Source: CAZCQG01 sp964500775
Lineage (GTDB): Bacteria > Campylobacterota > Campylobacteria > Campylobacterales > CAZCQG01
Assembly (NCBI GenBank): GCA_964500775.1
Contig: CAZCQG010000039.1
Coordinates: 1-18,496, forward strand
DNA: 18,496 nucleotides
Direction of reading: 5' to 3'
Under the pieces are notes generated by a model. It saw nothing but the letters and a program-made list of their open reading frames with translations, was not told the DNA's origin and searched no databases. Of the stretch, positions 6,373 through 13,352 are shown piece after piece (the stretch's first letter is position 1; each line of letters opens with the position of its first letter). The position numbers were made by a program, and so were the translations under genes.

Positions 6373-7488
6373 ATGGAAGCGCACGAACGATTCTACGGTA
6401 TAAAAGACGATTTTAGAAATCCGTATGCTAGAGACAGAGACCGAGTGATTCATTGCGGAAGTTTTCGTAAACTTGAATATAAAACACAGGTGTTTATTAA
6501 TAGTGTCGGAGATTATTATCGCACGCGACTGACCCACTCGCTAGAGGTCTCGCAAATCGCTAGAAGCATATCTCTCAATCTCGGTCTCAACGAGACACTC
6601 GCCGAAGTCATCGCCCTCTCCCATGATCTCGGGCACACTCCGTTCGGACATGCCGGCGGAGACGAATTAGATGCCCTGCTCAAACAAAGCGGGTATAGTA
6701 GCGGCTTTGATCACAATTACCAATCGTTTCGGGTAGTAACGTTTCTAGAAAAACGCTACCTTGGATTTGACGGTCTGAATCTCACTTATGCCACGCTAGA
6801 GGGTATATTAAAACATTCGCTTCCGTATAAAAAAAGTTTTTTAAAAGAGGGTGTCGCAAGGGATTTCAAACTCGATTACCACCCCTCTTTGGAGGCGATG
6901 GTAGTAGATAGTGCGGATGAGATAGCATATATCAGCCACGACATCGATGATGGGATAAAATACGGACTCATCTGCTATAAAGATTTAGAAGAGAGCAAGC
7001 TCTTTGATGCGGTGAAAAGACGGGTGTATGATAGCGGGATAAAAGATGAGGAATCACATATCTTCCGCTATAGAATCAGTGCGGAGATGATAAATCTATT
7101 GGTGTTCGACTTTTTGGAAAATTCCAAAGAGTGCAAGTATATCGGCGACATACCGCAATGCTCAAAAATCTCCTGTGAGGAGACGTTGCATTTTGGTTTT
7201 AGCGCAAATATCAAGAGTGCCATCAAAGAACTCAAAGCGATTTTGTTTAAAAAACTCTACCGTCATAGCGAAGTAGCTCGAAAGATGTTTTTCGGCAGAC
7301 AGTGCATCAGAGCGCTTTTTGAAGATTTTATGAATGAGCCGAATCTGATGTCAAAGCCGTATCAGGAGCGACTGCACTCCTCAAAAAAACATAGGGTTGT
7401 CGCCGATTTTATCGCCGATATGTCTGATAGATCGGCAGTCGAACTCTATCGGGAGTTGCACGCAGGGAGCTCAAATTTTACGTACTGA
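6373..7488 (+). CDS. dgt: deoxyguanosinetriphosphate triphosphohydrolase-like protein (dNTPase)
   Basis: A 371-aa HD-domain phosphohydrolase of the Dgt family, removing tripolyphosphate from dNTPs and so adjusting dNTP pools. The N-terminus has the family pattern RNPYARDRDRVIHCGSFRKL with KTQVF. The HD metal site is H55 (RLTHSLEV), H84-D85 (HDLGHTPFGHAG) and a distal Asp near 182 (SADEIAYISHDIDDG). The length fits the short dGTPase-like group (about 370 aa) rather than the 505-aa E. coli enzyme. AAGGCGG precedes the ATG. The stop is one base from the batD start, so the genes are cotranscribed, although no functional link is apparent. Confidence 0.94.
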   Translation: MEAHERFYGIKDDFRNPYARDRDRVIHCGSFRKLEYKTQVFINSVGDYYRTRLTHSLEVSQIARSISLNLGLNETLAEVIALSHDLGHTPFGHAGGDELDALLKQSGYSSGFDHNYQSFRVVTFLEKRYLGFDGLNLTYATLEGILKHSLPYKKSFLKEGVARDFKLDYHPSLEAMVVDSADEIAYISHDIDDGIKYGLICYKDLEESKLFDAVKRRVYDSGIKDEESHIFRYRISAEMINLLVFDFLENSKECKYIGDIPQCSKISCEETLHFGFSANIKSAIKELKAILFKKLYRHSEVARKMFFGRQCIRALFEDFMNEPNLMSKPYQERLHSSKKHRVVADFIADMSDRSAVELYRELHAGSSNFTY

Positions 7489-7489
7489 T

Positions 7490-8959
7490 ATGAAAAAATA
7501 CCTCGTTTTATTACTATTTTTCGCGACCTTTCTTTTTGGCGGTGTGAGCGCAAAGGTGAATACCCAAAGTGCCGTACTGGGCGAAAATATCCGTCTTGAT
7601 ATTACCGCACAAGGGGAACAAGTCCGTTTTCCGGAGTTTGATTCGCTCTGCGATGTAGCGATTCTAGAAAGCGGCACATCGCAAAATATCCAAAATATCA
7701 ACGGCAAAACAAGTATCACTCTTACGAAAAGTTTTATTTTTGCGCCGCAAAAGTCTTGCACTATCCCCGCTTTTGATGTCGCCGTAGACGGTAAAATCGA
7801 AAAAACGCAAGAGATTCCTATCGTCGTAGAAAAACCGAGCCAGACAAAAGGGGAGCCGTTTTTAGCCGAAATGCAAATAGACAAAAAGAATCTTTGCGTC
7901 GGTGAAGAGGCAAAGCTTAGCCTCATTTTTAAAAGACACTATAGCGCCGACGTGGTCGATTTGCGATTTGAGCAGCCGCAGTTTGAAGGGCTATGGGTAA
8001 AAAAACTCGGCTCTGAACAAACATATAGAGACGGGGAGTATTTCGTCCACAAGATCGACTTTTTGATTTTCCCTCAAAGAGCGGGGGAAATACGTATCGC
8101 AAACGCAAAAATACTCGTGGGCGTACCGAGCACTCGGCGCGATATGTTTGGATTCTTCGGCTCAAGACCCGAGTATAAAAACATCTATTCCAATGAACTT
8201 GTCATTAATGCAAAAGAGCTGCCCAATGGAGTAAACCTCGTGGGGGAATACACCGTCGCATTCACCCTCGATAAATATGAAGCCGATGCGAAAGAGCCGA
8301 TAAACGGCAAGCTCGTCATTGAAGGCAAAGGGAATATCGATGACATTCCAGACATCACTCCCGTAGCCAAAGGAGCTTCGGTTTTTGGAGAAGCGCCGAG
8401 CAGAGAGTATAACTTCGAAGGTGGAAAACACGGCGGAAAATACCAAAAAAATATCGTTTTCGTCGGAGATAAAGATTTTAGAATCGAGGGAATCTCAATC
8501 CCCTATTTTGACCCTGCCGCAAAGGTCGTGAAATACTTAAAAGTCGATCCCGTAGACATAAAGATACATAATGCCGAATCTAAACCTCAAAAGCTTATCA
8601 CGATAGCTGAAGAGAACGATAGCGATATAAAAGAAGGGAACGTAGCGCAGACTCCAAAAGGGAGCGTCGGAGCGTTTTCGTTACTTTCTGTCGGTATAGT
8701 TATCGGCTTTATGATAGGAGTCGTCGCGACAAAGCTTTTTAATGCCGTGACGCTTCGCAAAAAAGAGAAGAAGCGTTTTGCTCTTTTTGCGAAAAAAAGC
8801 GATAAAGAGCTTCTGCGTGAACTCTTAGCGTTAGGCGAGAAAGACGGCTATATAAAAGACGTAATTCTAAAATTAGAGGATTCCATCTATAATGGCGTAA
8901 AAAGTGAATTGGACAAGAAAGAGATTTATAAAAGGATAAGGAGAGGACACCTTGCTTAG
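7490..8959 (+). CDS. BatD-like membrane-anchored periplasmic protein
   Basis: A 489-aa exported protein. Residues 1-21 form a signal peptide (MKKYLVLLLFFATFLFGGVSA). A long beta-rich periplasmic part follows, with repeats of Ig-like form such as VGEEAKLSLIFKR and DFLIFPQRAGEIRI. One TM helix lies at about 394-414 (LLSVGIVIGFMIGVVATKLF), with a basic cytoplasmic tail of about 75 residues. This order matches the BatD family (oxygen/aerotolerance, Bacteroides). The start is the ATG one base after the dNTPase stop; an in-frame extension further upstream lies inside that gene. No batA, batB, batC or MoxR ATPase gene lies beside it, unlike a classical bat operon. The BatD assignment rests on architecture and is moderately firm. 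Confidence 0.75.
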   Translation: MKKYLVLLLFFATFLFGGVSAKVNTQSAVLGENIRLDITAQGEQVRFPEFDSLCDVAILESGTSQNIQNINGKTSITLTKSFIFAPQKSCTIPAFDVAVDGKIEKTQEIPIVVEKPSQTKGEPFLAEMQIDKKNLCVGEEAKLSLIFKRHYSADVVDLRFEQPQFEGLWVKKLGSEQTYRDGEYFVHKIDFLIFPQRAGEIRIANAKILVGVPSTRRDMFGFFGSRPEYKNIYSNELVINAKELPNGVNLVGEYTVAFTLDKYEADAKEPINGKLVIEGKGNIDDIPDITPVAKGASVFGEAPSREYNFEGGKHGGKYQKNIVFVGDKDFRIEGISIPYFDPAAKVVKYLKVDPVDIKIHNAESKPQKLITIAEENDSDIKEGNVAQTPKGSVGAFSLLSVGIVIGFMIGVVATKLFNAVTLRKKEKKRFALFAKKSDKELLRELLALGEKDGYIKDVILKLEDSIYNGVKSELDKKEIYKRIRRGHLA

Positions 8960-9707
8960 ATTCCTAATTATTTGCGTTTTTCCCGCTTTGGTTTTTGCGG
9001 ATGTCTATTATGCTAAAAACGAACCAATCAAGATATATGAGTATAGTGCCGAAGTGAGCGGTGCGGTAGTGTCGGTAGATACCTTTATGCAAGGACGGAC
9101 AAATAGCGAAGGGAAGGTCGTAGTACGCATCGACGATGCACTTGATAGAGAATATCTTACGCTAAGCAAAGAGGCTTTGGGGCAGATAAAAGAGCGCATC
9201 GAGAGCTTAAAAGAGATAGTGCGGATAGATAGTGAAAACTATGAACGGGTAAAAGATCTCAAAACAAAAAGCAAGGTACAAAAAGAGTTGGAGCTAAAAA
9301 CGATGCTCAACTCAAAAATGCAACTTAATAGCGCCATCGAACAAGAGATCGCGACGAAAAAAGAGATCGAGCGTCTCAAAGAGAGTATCCGAAATAAAAA
9401 TATCGCCCCTGAAAATCTCTATATCGGCGAGGTGTACGTAGAAGAGGGCGAATATGTGACCAACGGCAAAAGAATCTTGGATGCGTATGATACGTCAAAG
9501 GCAAAGCTGATACTTTATATAACAAAAGAGGATGTCGAGAATCTCGCTAAGGGTTCAATATTTATCGACGGAGAGAAGTTTGAGGGGAAGGTCGATTTTG
9601 TCCAAAAAGTCGCAGATGTCAATAACATCTCATCCTACAAGGTGCAAATCACCAAAAAAGCCCCCGAAATATTCTCTTCTCTCTCCAAAGTAGAGATCAA
9701 AAAATGA
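8952..9707 (+). CDS. HlyD-like periplasmic adaptor (membrane fusion) protein
   Basis: A 251-aa exported protein. The signal peptide is MLRFLIICVFPALVFA, cleaved before DVYY. The order is that of a membrane fusion protein: a first half-lipoyl strand set (VSGAVVSVDTFMQGR, about 34-50), a long charged coiled-coil hairpin (about 58-135), the second half-lipoyl (IGEVYVEEGEYVTNGKRIL) and a short beta-barrel domain (about 190-245). Such adaptors bridge an inner-membrane pump and a TolC channel. The TTG start at 8952 follows AGGAGAGG and overlaps the BatD stop by 8 nt; no ATG fits the signal peptide. No pump gene lies beside it; a TolC-like gene lies 1.5 kb downstream beyond argD. Its 3' end overlaps the antisense microprotein gene by 11 nt. 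Confidence 0.72.
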   Translation: MLRFLIICVFPALVFADVYYAKNEPIKIYEYSAEVSGAVVSVDTFMQGRTNSEGKVVVRIDDALDREYLTLSKEALGQIKERIESLKEIVRIDSENYERVKDLKTKSKVQKELELKTMLNSKMQLNSAIEQEIATKKEIERLKESIRNKNIAPENLYIGEVYVEEGEYVTNGKRILDAYDTSKAKLILYITKEDVENLAKGSIFIDGEKFEGKVDFVQKVADVNNISSYKVQITKKAPEIFSSLSKVEIKK

Positions 9708-9792
9708 TGTTTACGTCGTAAATCACCATAAACAAAAACCCTAGACTGCAAAGTAGCTTTACGTACATTGCATAAACGACTTTATCTACCAT
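9697..9792 (-). CDS. 31-aa hydrophobic microprotein, unknown function
   Basis: Reads MVDKVVYAMYVKLLCSLG then FLFMVIYDVNIIF, one predicted TM helix with few charges (D3, K4, K12, D26). AGGAGA stands 6 nt before the ATG, and a perfect TATAAT at 9899-9894 lies about 100 nt upstream, so the signals needed for expression are present. The roughly 95-nt leader can form short GC hairpins, one ending 3 nt before the Shine-Dalgarno. Its 3' end overlaps the hlyD-like gene on the other strand by 11 nt. I do not recognise it. A small regulatory membrane peptide or a type I toxin are possibilities; sequence alone does not decide. Confidence 0.5.
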   Translation of the reverse strand: MVDKVVYAMYVKLLCSLGFLFMVIYDVNIIF

Positions 9793-9806
9793 AGTTTTCT
9801 CCTATC

Positions 9807-9847
9807 GCCGCAAGTCGGCATTTGCGAGACGAGCCGCATGGGACGGC
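9807..9847 (-). promoter_or_regulatory. structured leader of the microprotein gene
   Basis: Two short hairpins share the same stem, GCCG/CGGC: 9807-9810 with 9816-9819 (loop of 5) and 9833-9836 with 9844-9847 (loop of 7). A competing stem TTTGC/GCAAA (9821-9825 with 9846-9850) could open the upstream one. The proximal hairpin sits just before the Shine-Dalgarno and might limit translation. No known riboswitch is recognised. Confidence 0.35.
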
Positions 9848-9893
9848 AAACTATTGAGACTGTGAAATTTGTGATTGAAAAACTATAGCGTAG

Positions 9894-9899
9894 ATTATA
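9894..9899 (-). promoter_or_regulatory. -10 box for the microprotein transcript
   Basis: A perfect TATAAT on the minus strand (within GATATATAATC) in an AT-rich region. The expected transcription start near 9887 gives a leader of about 95 nt before the ATG at 9792. No gene other than the microprotein lies within reach on this strand. Confidence 0.5.
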
Positions 9900-9955
9900 T
9901 ATCGCAAAAATTACAAAATAAAACTAATTTCTAAGATTCGTCTCAAAAGCCCAAA

Positions 9956-9969
9956 TGAACGTGTGTTCA
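9956..9969. promoter_or_regulatory. palindrome between divergent promoters, ARG-box-like
   Basis: TGAACGTGTGTTCA, that is TGAAC-N4-GTTCA, lies 27 bp before the argD -10 box and 56 bp before the opposing -10 at 9899. The spacing and half-sites resemble an ArgR box (TGAAT-N4-ATTCA), a fitting site before argD; a CRP/FNR-type regulator is the other option. It also resembles the palindrome at 1858-1870, but with one more central base. Confidence 0.4.
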
Positions 9970-9996
9970 CATAGTATGGAAACGGAGTTTTTTTGT

Positions 9997-10002
9997 TATA
10001 AT
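9997..10002 (+). promoter_or_regulatory. -10 box of the argD-tolC-midA operon
   Basis: Perfect TATAAT after a T-tract (TTTTTTTGTTATAATTGGG). The predicted start near 10009 leaves a leader of about 24 nt to the GTG at 10033. It also excludes the in-frame ATG at 9955 as the translation start, because that lies upstream of the promoter. Confidence 0.6.
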
Positions 10003-10032
10003 TGGGCAAAAAAATTTATTTCAAGGAATTAC

Positions 10033-11217
10033 GTGAATCATTTAGAACAAATCGATAAAGAATTTGTCCTCCATACCTATGCGAGAAATTATATAAACTT
10101 TAAATACGGAAAAAACGCAACTCTATTTGACGAGACGGATAAAGACTATATAGACTTCGGCGGAGGGATCGCGGTCGTGAGCGTAGGACACGGAAACGAG
10201 CGATTGGCGGAAGCGATTTATGAACAAGCAAAAAAACTTATCCATACATCAAACCTCTATCTCATCGAACCGCAAGCATTATTAGCAAAAAAAATAGTGG
10301 AGCTTAGCGGGCTTGATGCACGGGTATTTTTCTCAAATAGCGGCGCGGAGGCGAACGAGGGAGCTATTAAAATAGCTAGAAGATACGGCGAAGTCGAAGG
10401 AAAACCCAAACGCTACAAGATAATCACCCTCGAAAACTCTTTTCACGGGAGAACCATCACGGCACTTCGAGCGACGGGACAAGATAAGATGCACAACTAT
10501 TTTGGACCCTATCCCGATGGGTTTGTACGTGCACAAAATATCGAAGAGATATACTCGCTTTTAGACGACCACACGGTTTGCGTCCTTTTAGAGCTAGTGA
10601 AAGGGGAGGGGGGAATCGAGCCGCTTGAGCTACAAGAGATGCAAGCGCTCCACAAAGAGCTAAAAAAAAGAGATATTCTTTTAGCTATCGATGAAGTGCA
10701 GACGGGTATATATAGAACGGGTGAGCTTTTCGCCGCATCTCTCTACGGACTAGAACCCGAGATCATCACCACGGCAAAAGGGCTTGCGGGCGGTGTACCT
10801 ATCGGAGCTATTATCACGACGCTAAAAGATATTTTTCAGCCCGGAGATCACGGCAGTACGTTTGGAGGTAATTTCCTCTCCACTCGTGCCGCTTTAGAAG
10901 TGCTTGATATACTTGAGGAGTATAAAAATAGCGGAGAGCTTGATAAGGCAATATTGTATTTTGAGGACGGCTTGCGTGCGATTTTAAAGCGCTACCCCGA
11001 GATATTTGAAGCAGAAGTGGGGATGGGATTTATGCGCGGACTTCGGGCAAAGAGCAGTGATTTGCAAGGGACTATCATAAAAAAAGCGTTTGAGCACGGT
11101 GTACTTGTCTTAAAATCGGGGAGAAACGTAGTGCGTTTTTTACCGCCGCTCACAATATCAAAATATGAAATCGATGAAGGGTTTAGACGTTTTGAAAACG
11201 CTCTTAAAAGTATCTAG
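10033..11217 (+). CDS. argD: acetylornithine aminotransferase family (class III, PLP)
   Basis: A 394-aa fold-type I, class III aminotransferase. It shows FSNSGAEANEGAIKIAR (PLP phosphate site), FHGRT, LELVKGEGGIEPL, the cofactor Asp in AIDEVQTG (D220), the Schiff-base lysine K249 in TTAKGLAGG, and GDHGSTFGGNFLSTRAALEVL. Such ArgD proteins convert N-acetylglutamate semialdehyde to N-acetylornithine in arginine synthesis and often also serve as succinyldiaminopimelate aminotransferase for lysine and peptidoglycan. GTG at 10033 is chosen as start because AAGGAA lies 4 nt before it and MNHLEQIDKEFVLHTYARNY is the family N-terminus. It heads an operon with the TolC-like and MidA genes. No other arg gene is next to it; a close paralogue such as ornithine aminotransferase is less likely. 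Confidence 0.92.
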   Translation: MNHLEQIDKEFVLHTYARNYINFKYGKNATLFDETDKDYIDFGGGIAVVSVGHGNERLAEAIYEQAKKLIHTSNLYLIEPQALLAKKIVELSGLDARVFFSNSGAEANEGAIKIARRYGEVEGKPKRYKIITLENSFHGRTITALRATGQDKMHNYFGPYPDGFVRAQNIEEIYSLLDDHTVCVLLELVKGEGGIEPLELQEMQALHKELKKRDILLAIDEVQTGIYRTGELFAASLYGLEPEIITTAKGLAGGVPIGAIITTLKDIFQPGDHGSTFGGNFLSTRAALEVLDILEEYKNSGELDKAILYFEDGLRAILKRYPEIFEAEVGMGFMRGLRAKSSDLQGTIIKKAFEHGVLVLKSGRNVVRFLPPLTISKYEIDEGFRRFENALKSI

Positions 11218-12388
11218 TCTTTTTTTATTTCTTTGCGTAAGCGCGGCGCTAGCGGATGATGATTTGATAGATCCGCTCAAAAAAGAGCGTATCGAATTAG
11301 AAAAGCAAAAAGCGCTAGAGGATACTTCTAAGCTCAAAAAAGATTGGCTCAATAGAATCAATGCAAGTTACTCAAAATCAAATAACTACAATTACGACGA
11401 GACGCAGGAGTATACGCAATACTCCGTCTCGCTCTCGCAACCGCTCTTTAAAAGCGGCGGAATCTACTTTGGGATAATGTATGCGGTAAAAGCCGAAGAA
11501 TCCCTTTTGTACTCCATCGACACCTCCAAAGAGGAGTTGATAAACTCTATCTATTCACTCGCTATAGATTTGCGAATCTTGGATCTGCAAATAGAGCGCC
11601 AAACCTATCTTATTAAGAATCTTGCGATCGATCTCTTAAAAAAAGAGGAGGCGTATAATAGCGGGTTAAGCGATTCTAGCGAACTTGACAGGGCATTGCT
11701 CGATAAAAACAGTGCCGAAACCGCTTTGTATGACCTGAAAATCAAAAAAAGCACCCTAGTCGAGAGCTATAAAAATATCGCAAACATAGCGTACGACACT
11801 TTGGTTTTGCCCGAGCTAGACTTAGTGGATACGGACGAATTTCTTTCAAAAAATAGACTTCTCAAACAAAACAGAATCGATACCGAAAAACTGCGCTATA
11901 AAAAGAACGGCACTATCTCTACGTACCTGCCCGAAGTATCCGTGCAGGCGAGCTACAACAAAGAAAAGATAGAGGGAGGACTAGTCGCTAGCCGAAAAGA
12001 TTGGGATGAGTACGGGACGTTCGGCTTTACCGTAAGCGTGCCGCTCTTGGATATGAAGATGTACAACACAATCGAAAGCTCTCGGATAGAGTATCTCAAA
12101 AGCAGGCTTGAAACCTCTATTGCAAAGTCGGAACAAGAAAATTTCTTTGAGCAAAAAAAGAGCGAATACGAGATCAAAAAAGAGAAAGAGAAGCTCATAG
12201 AGCGAGATATAAAACTCTATGATTCGCTCCTCAATCTGACAACCGAGAGTCGCCAAGCGGGTGAAAAAACCGACTACGATGTGGAGACTATGCAAAATTC
12301 TCTCGCGATTAAAAAGCTTGATATGGAGATTATAAGACTTGAGCAAAAATCTACGCTCTTGGATATATATAAAAAAATAGATGGTTAG
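11192..12388 (+). CDS. TolC-family outer-membrane efflux protein
   Basis: About 398 aa, with a signal peptide (KTLLKVSSLFLFLCVSAALA, cleaved before DDD) and then the TolC pattern: QYSVSLSQPLFKSGG, long alpha-helical coiled-coil stretches, STYLPEVSVQASYNKE (TolC repeat with the LPxV turn), and FTVSVPLLDMKMYNTIESSR. These form a beta-barrel plus periplasmic tunnel for type I secretion or efflux. The preferred start is TTG at 11192, giving a standard signal peptide, with GAAGGG about 10 nt upstream; in-frame ATGs at 11165 and 11174 lack a Shine-Dalgarno and would lengthen the n-region. It overlaps argD by 26 nt and the midA gene by 8 nt. Its natural adaptor may be the HlyD-like protein at 8952. 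It is slightly short for the family (usually 420-480). Confidence 0.82.
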   Translation: MKTLLKVSSLFLFLCVSAALADDDLIDPLKKERIELEKQKALEDTSKLKKDWLNRINASYSKSNNYNYDETQEYTQYSVSLSQPLFKSGGIYFGIMYAVKAEESLLYSIDTSKEELINSIYSLAIDLRILDLQIERQTYLIKNLAIDLLKKEEAYNSGLSDSSELDRALLDKNSAETALYDLKIKKSTLVESYKNIANIAYDTLVLPELDLVDTDEFLSKNRLLKQNRIDTEKLRYKKNGTISTYLPEVSVQASYNKEKIEGGLVASRKDWDEYGTFGFTVSVPLLDMKMYNTIESSRIEYLKSRLETSIAKSEQENFFEQKKSEYEIKKEKEKLIERDIKLYDSLLNLTTESRQAGEKTDYDVETMQNSLAIKKLDMEIIRLEQKSTLLDIYKKIDG

Positions 12389-13352
12389 ATTTTCAGATTT
12401 TTTCAATGAGTGGCTCTATGCGAGTGACGGTTACTACCAAAATATAAAGAGTATCGGCAAAGCGGGAGACTTTTATACTTCAGTCTCGACAAGCGCGTTT
12501 TTTGGCGGAAGTATAGGACGCTATATCCTCTCAAGAGAGTATCCGAAAAAACTCCGCATCGTAGAAATAGGAGCTGATAGAGGGTATCTTTTGGGTGATA
12601 TATTACGCTACATCTATAGTGCCGATCCAAAACGTTTCGAGCACTTGGAATTTTATATCATCGAACCTTTTTCAAATAACCGACAAAGACAAAGTGAGTA
12701 TTTTGCGCAGAACTTTCCGGGTATCGACATTTCTATCGTAGGCAGCGTAGAAGAGGCGGCGTGCGATTTTGCTTTTATCGTCTCAAACGAGCTGCTCGAT
12801 GCGATGCCTTGCGAGGTGATATATCAAGAAAAGATGCTCTATGTGGACGATTATAAGCTTATCTTTGATGATGCTCCATCAGGGATACTAGATATTGCAA
12901 AAAAATACGGCGTGACAAAGGGAGAGATTCCGATAGGAATGGATATTTTTGTGCAAGAGATAGCAAAGAGTTTTCGTTCATTTGAGTATCTTTTTTTTGA
13001 TTACGGCGAGCGTGCGAGCAGAGGGGAGATGAGTGTGAGAATCTACAAAGAACACCAAACATTTCCTCTGTTTGAAGAGGGTTTGCGGCTCGAAGAGTAT
13101 TATAAAAATTCCGACATTACATATGATGTTATGTTTGATGCGATAAGCGATGCGATGGAGCAAATCGGAGCAAAAGAGCTTTTTTATAAAAAGCAAAACA
13201 GCGCCCTCGTTGACTTTGGAATCATACAGATGCTAGAAGAGTTAGCACTTTTGGATAAAGAGACCTATTTGCGTGAGGCAAATAAAGTAAAAACGTTGCT
13301 ACACCCTAGTTTTTTAGGAGAGCGATTTAAAGCGATTTCGTTTACTAAATAG
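12381..13352 (+). CDS. MidA/NDUFAF7-family SAM-dependent methyltransferase
   Basis: A 323-aa class I methyltransferase of the MidA (DUF185/COG1565) family. The eukaryotic member NDUFAF7 symmetrically dimethylates an arginine of complex I subunit NDUFS2, so a protein-arginine target is known for the family. The N-terminus has GDFYTSVSTSAFFGGSIGRYI (key residues G29-D30-F31-Y32-T33-S34), then the SAM motif VEIGADRGYLLGDIL (61-75), where the usual EiGaGrG reads EIGADRG, and IVSNELLDAMPCEV and LFFDYGE. The C-terminal GIIQMLEELALLDKE and LHPSFLGERFKAI also fit. The ATG overlaps the tolC end by 8 nt, and the 3' end overlaps the convergent kinase gene by 8 nt. Whether it modifies NuoD here is unknown. 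Confidence 0.88.
   Translation: MVRFSDFFNEWLYASDGYYQNIKSIGKAGDFYTSVSTSAFFGGSIGRYILSREYPKKLRIVEIGADRGYLLGDILRYIYSADPKRFEHLEFYIIEPFSNNRQRQSEYFAQNFPGIDISIVGSVEEAACDFAFIVSNELLDAMPCEVIYQEKMLYVDDYKLIFDDAPSGILDIAKKYGVTKGEIPIGMDIFVQEIAKSFRSFEYLFFDYGERASRGEMSVRIYKEHQTFPLFEEGLRLEEYYKNSDITYDVMFDAISDAMEQIGAKELFYKKQNSALVDFGIIQMLEELALLDKETYLREANKVKTLLHPSFLGERFKAISFTK

Noticed and set aside
7397..7489. N-terminal extension of the BatD-like protein into the dNTPase gene
   Set aside because: The ATG at 7490 begins a textbook signal peptide; the extension is the dNTPase C-terminus read in another frame.
9800..9850. Mini-ykkC (guanidine-II) riboswitch suggested by ACGA and ACGG in the plus strand
   Set aside because: The ACGR motifs do not lie in the loops of paired stems, and no guanidine exporter gene follows on that strand.
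9955..10032. N-terminal extension of the argD protein from the ATG at 9955
   Set aside because: The stretch contains the palindrome and the TATAAT at 9997, has no Shine-Dalgarno, and is absent from the usual family N-terminus; GTG at 10033 fits better.
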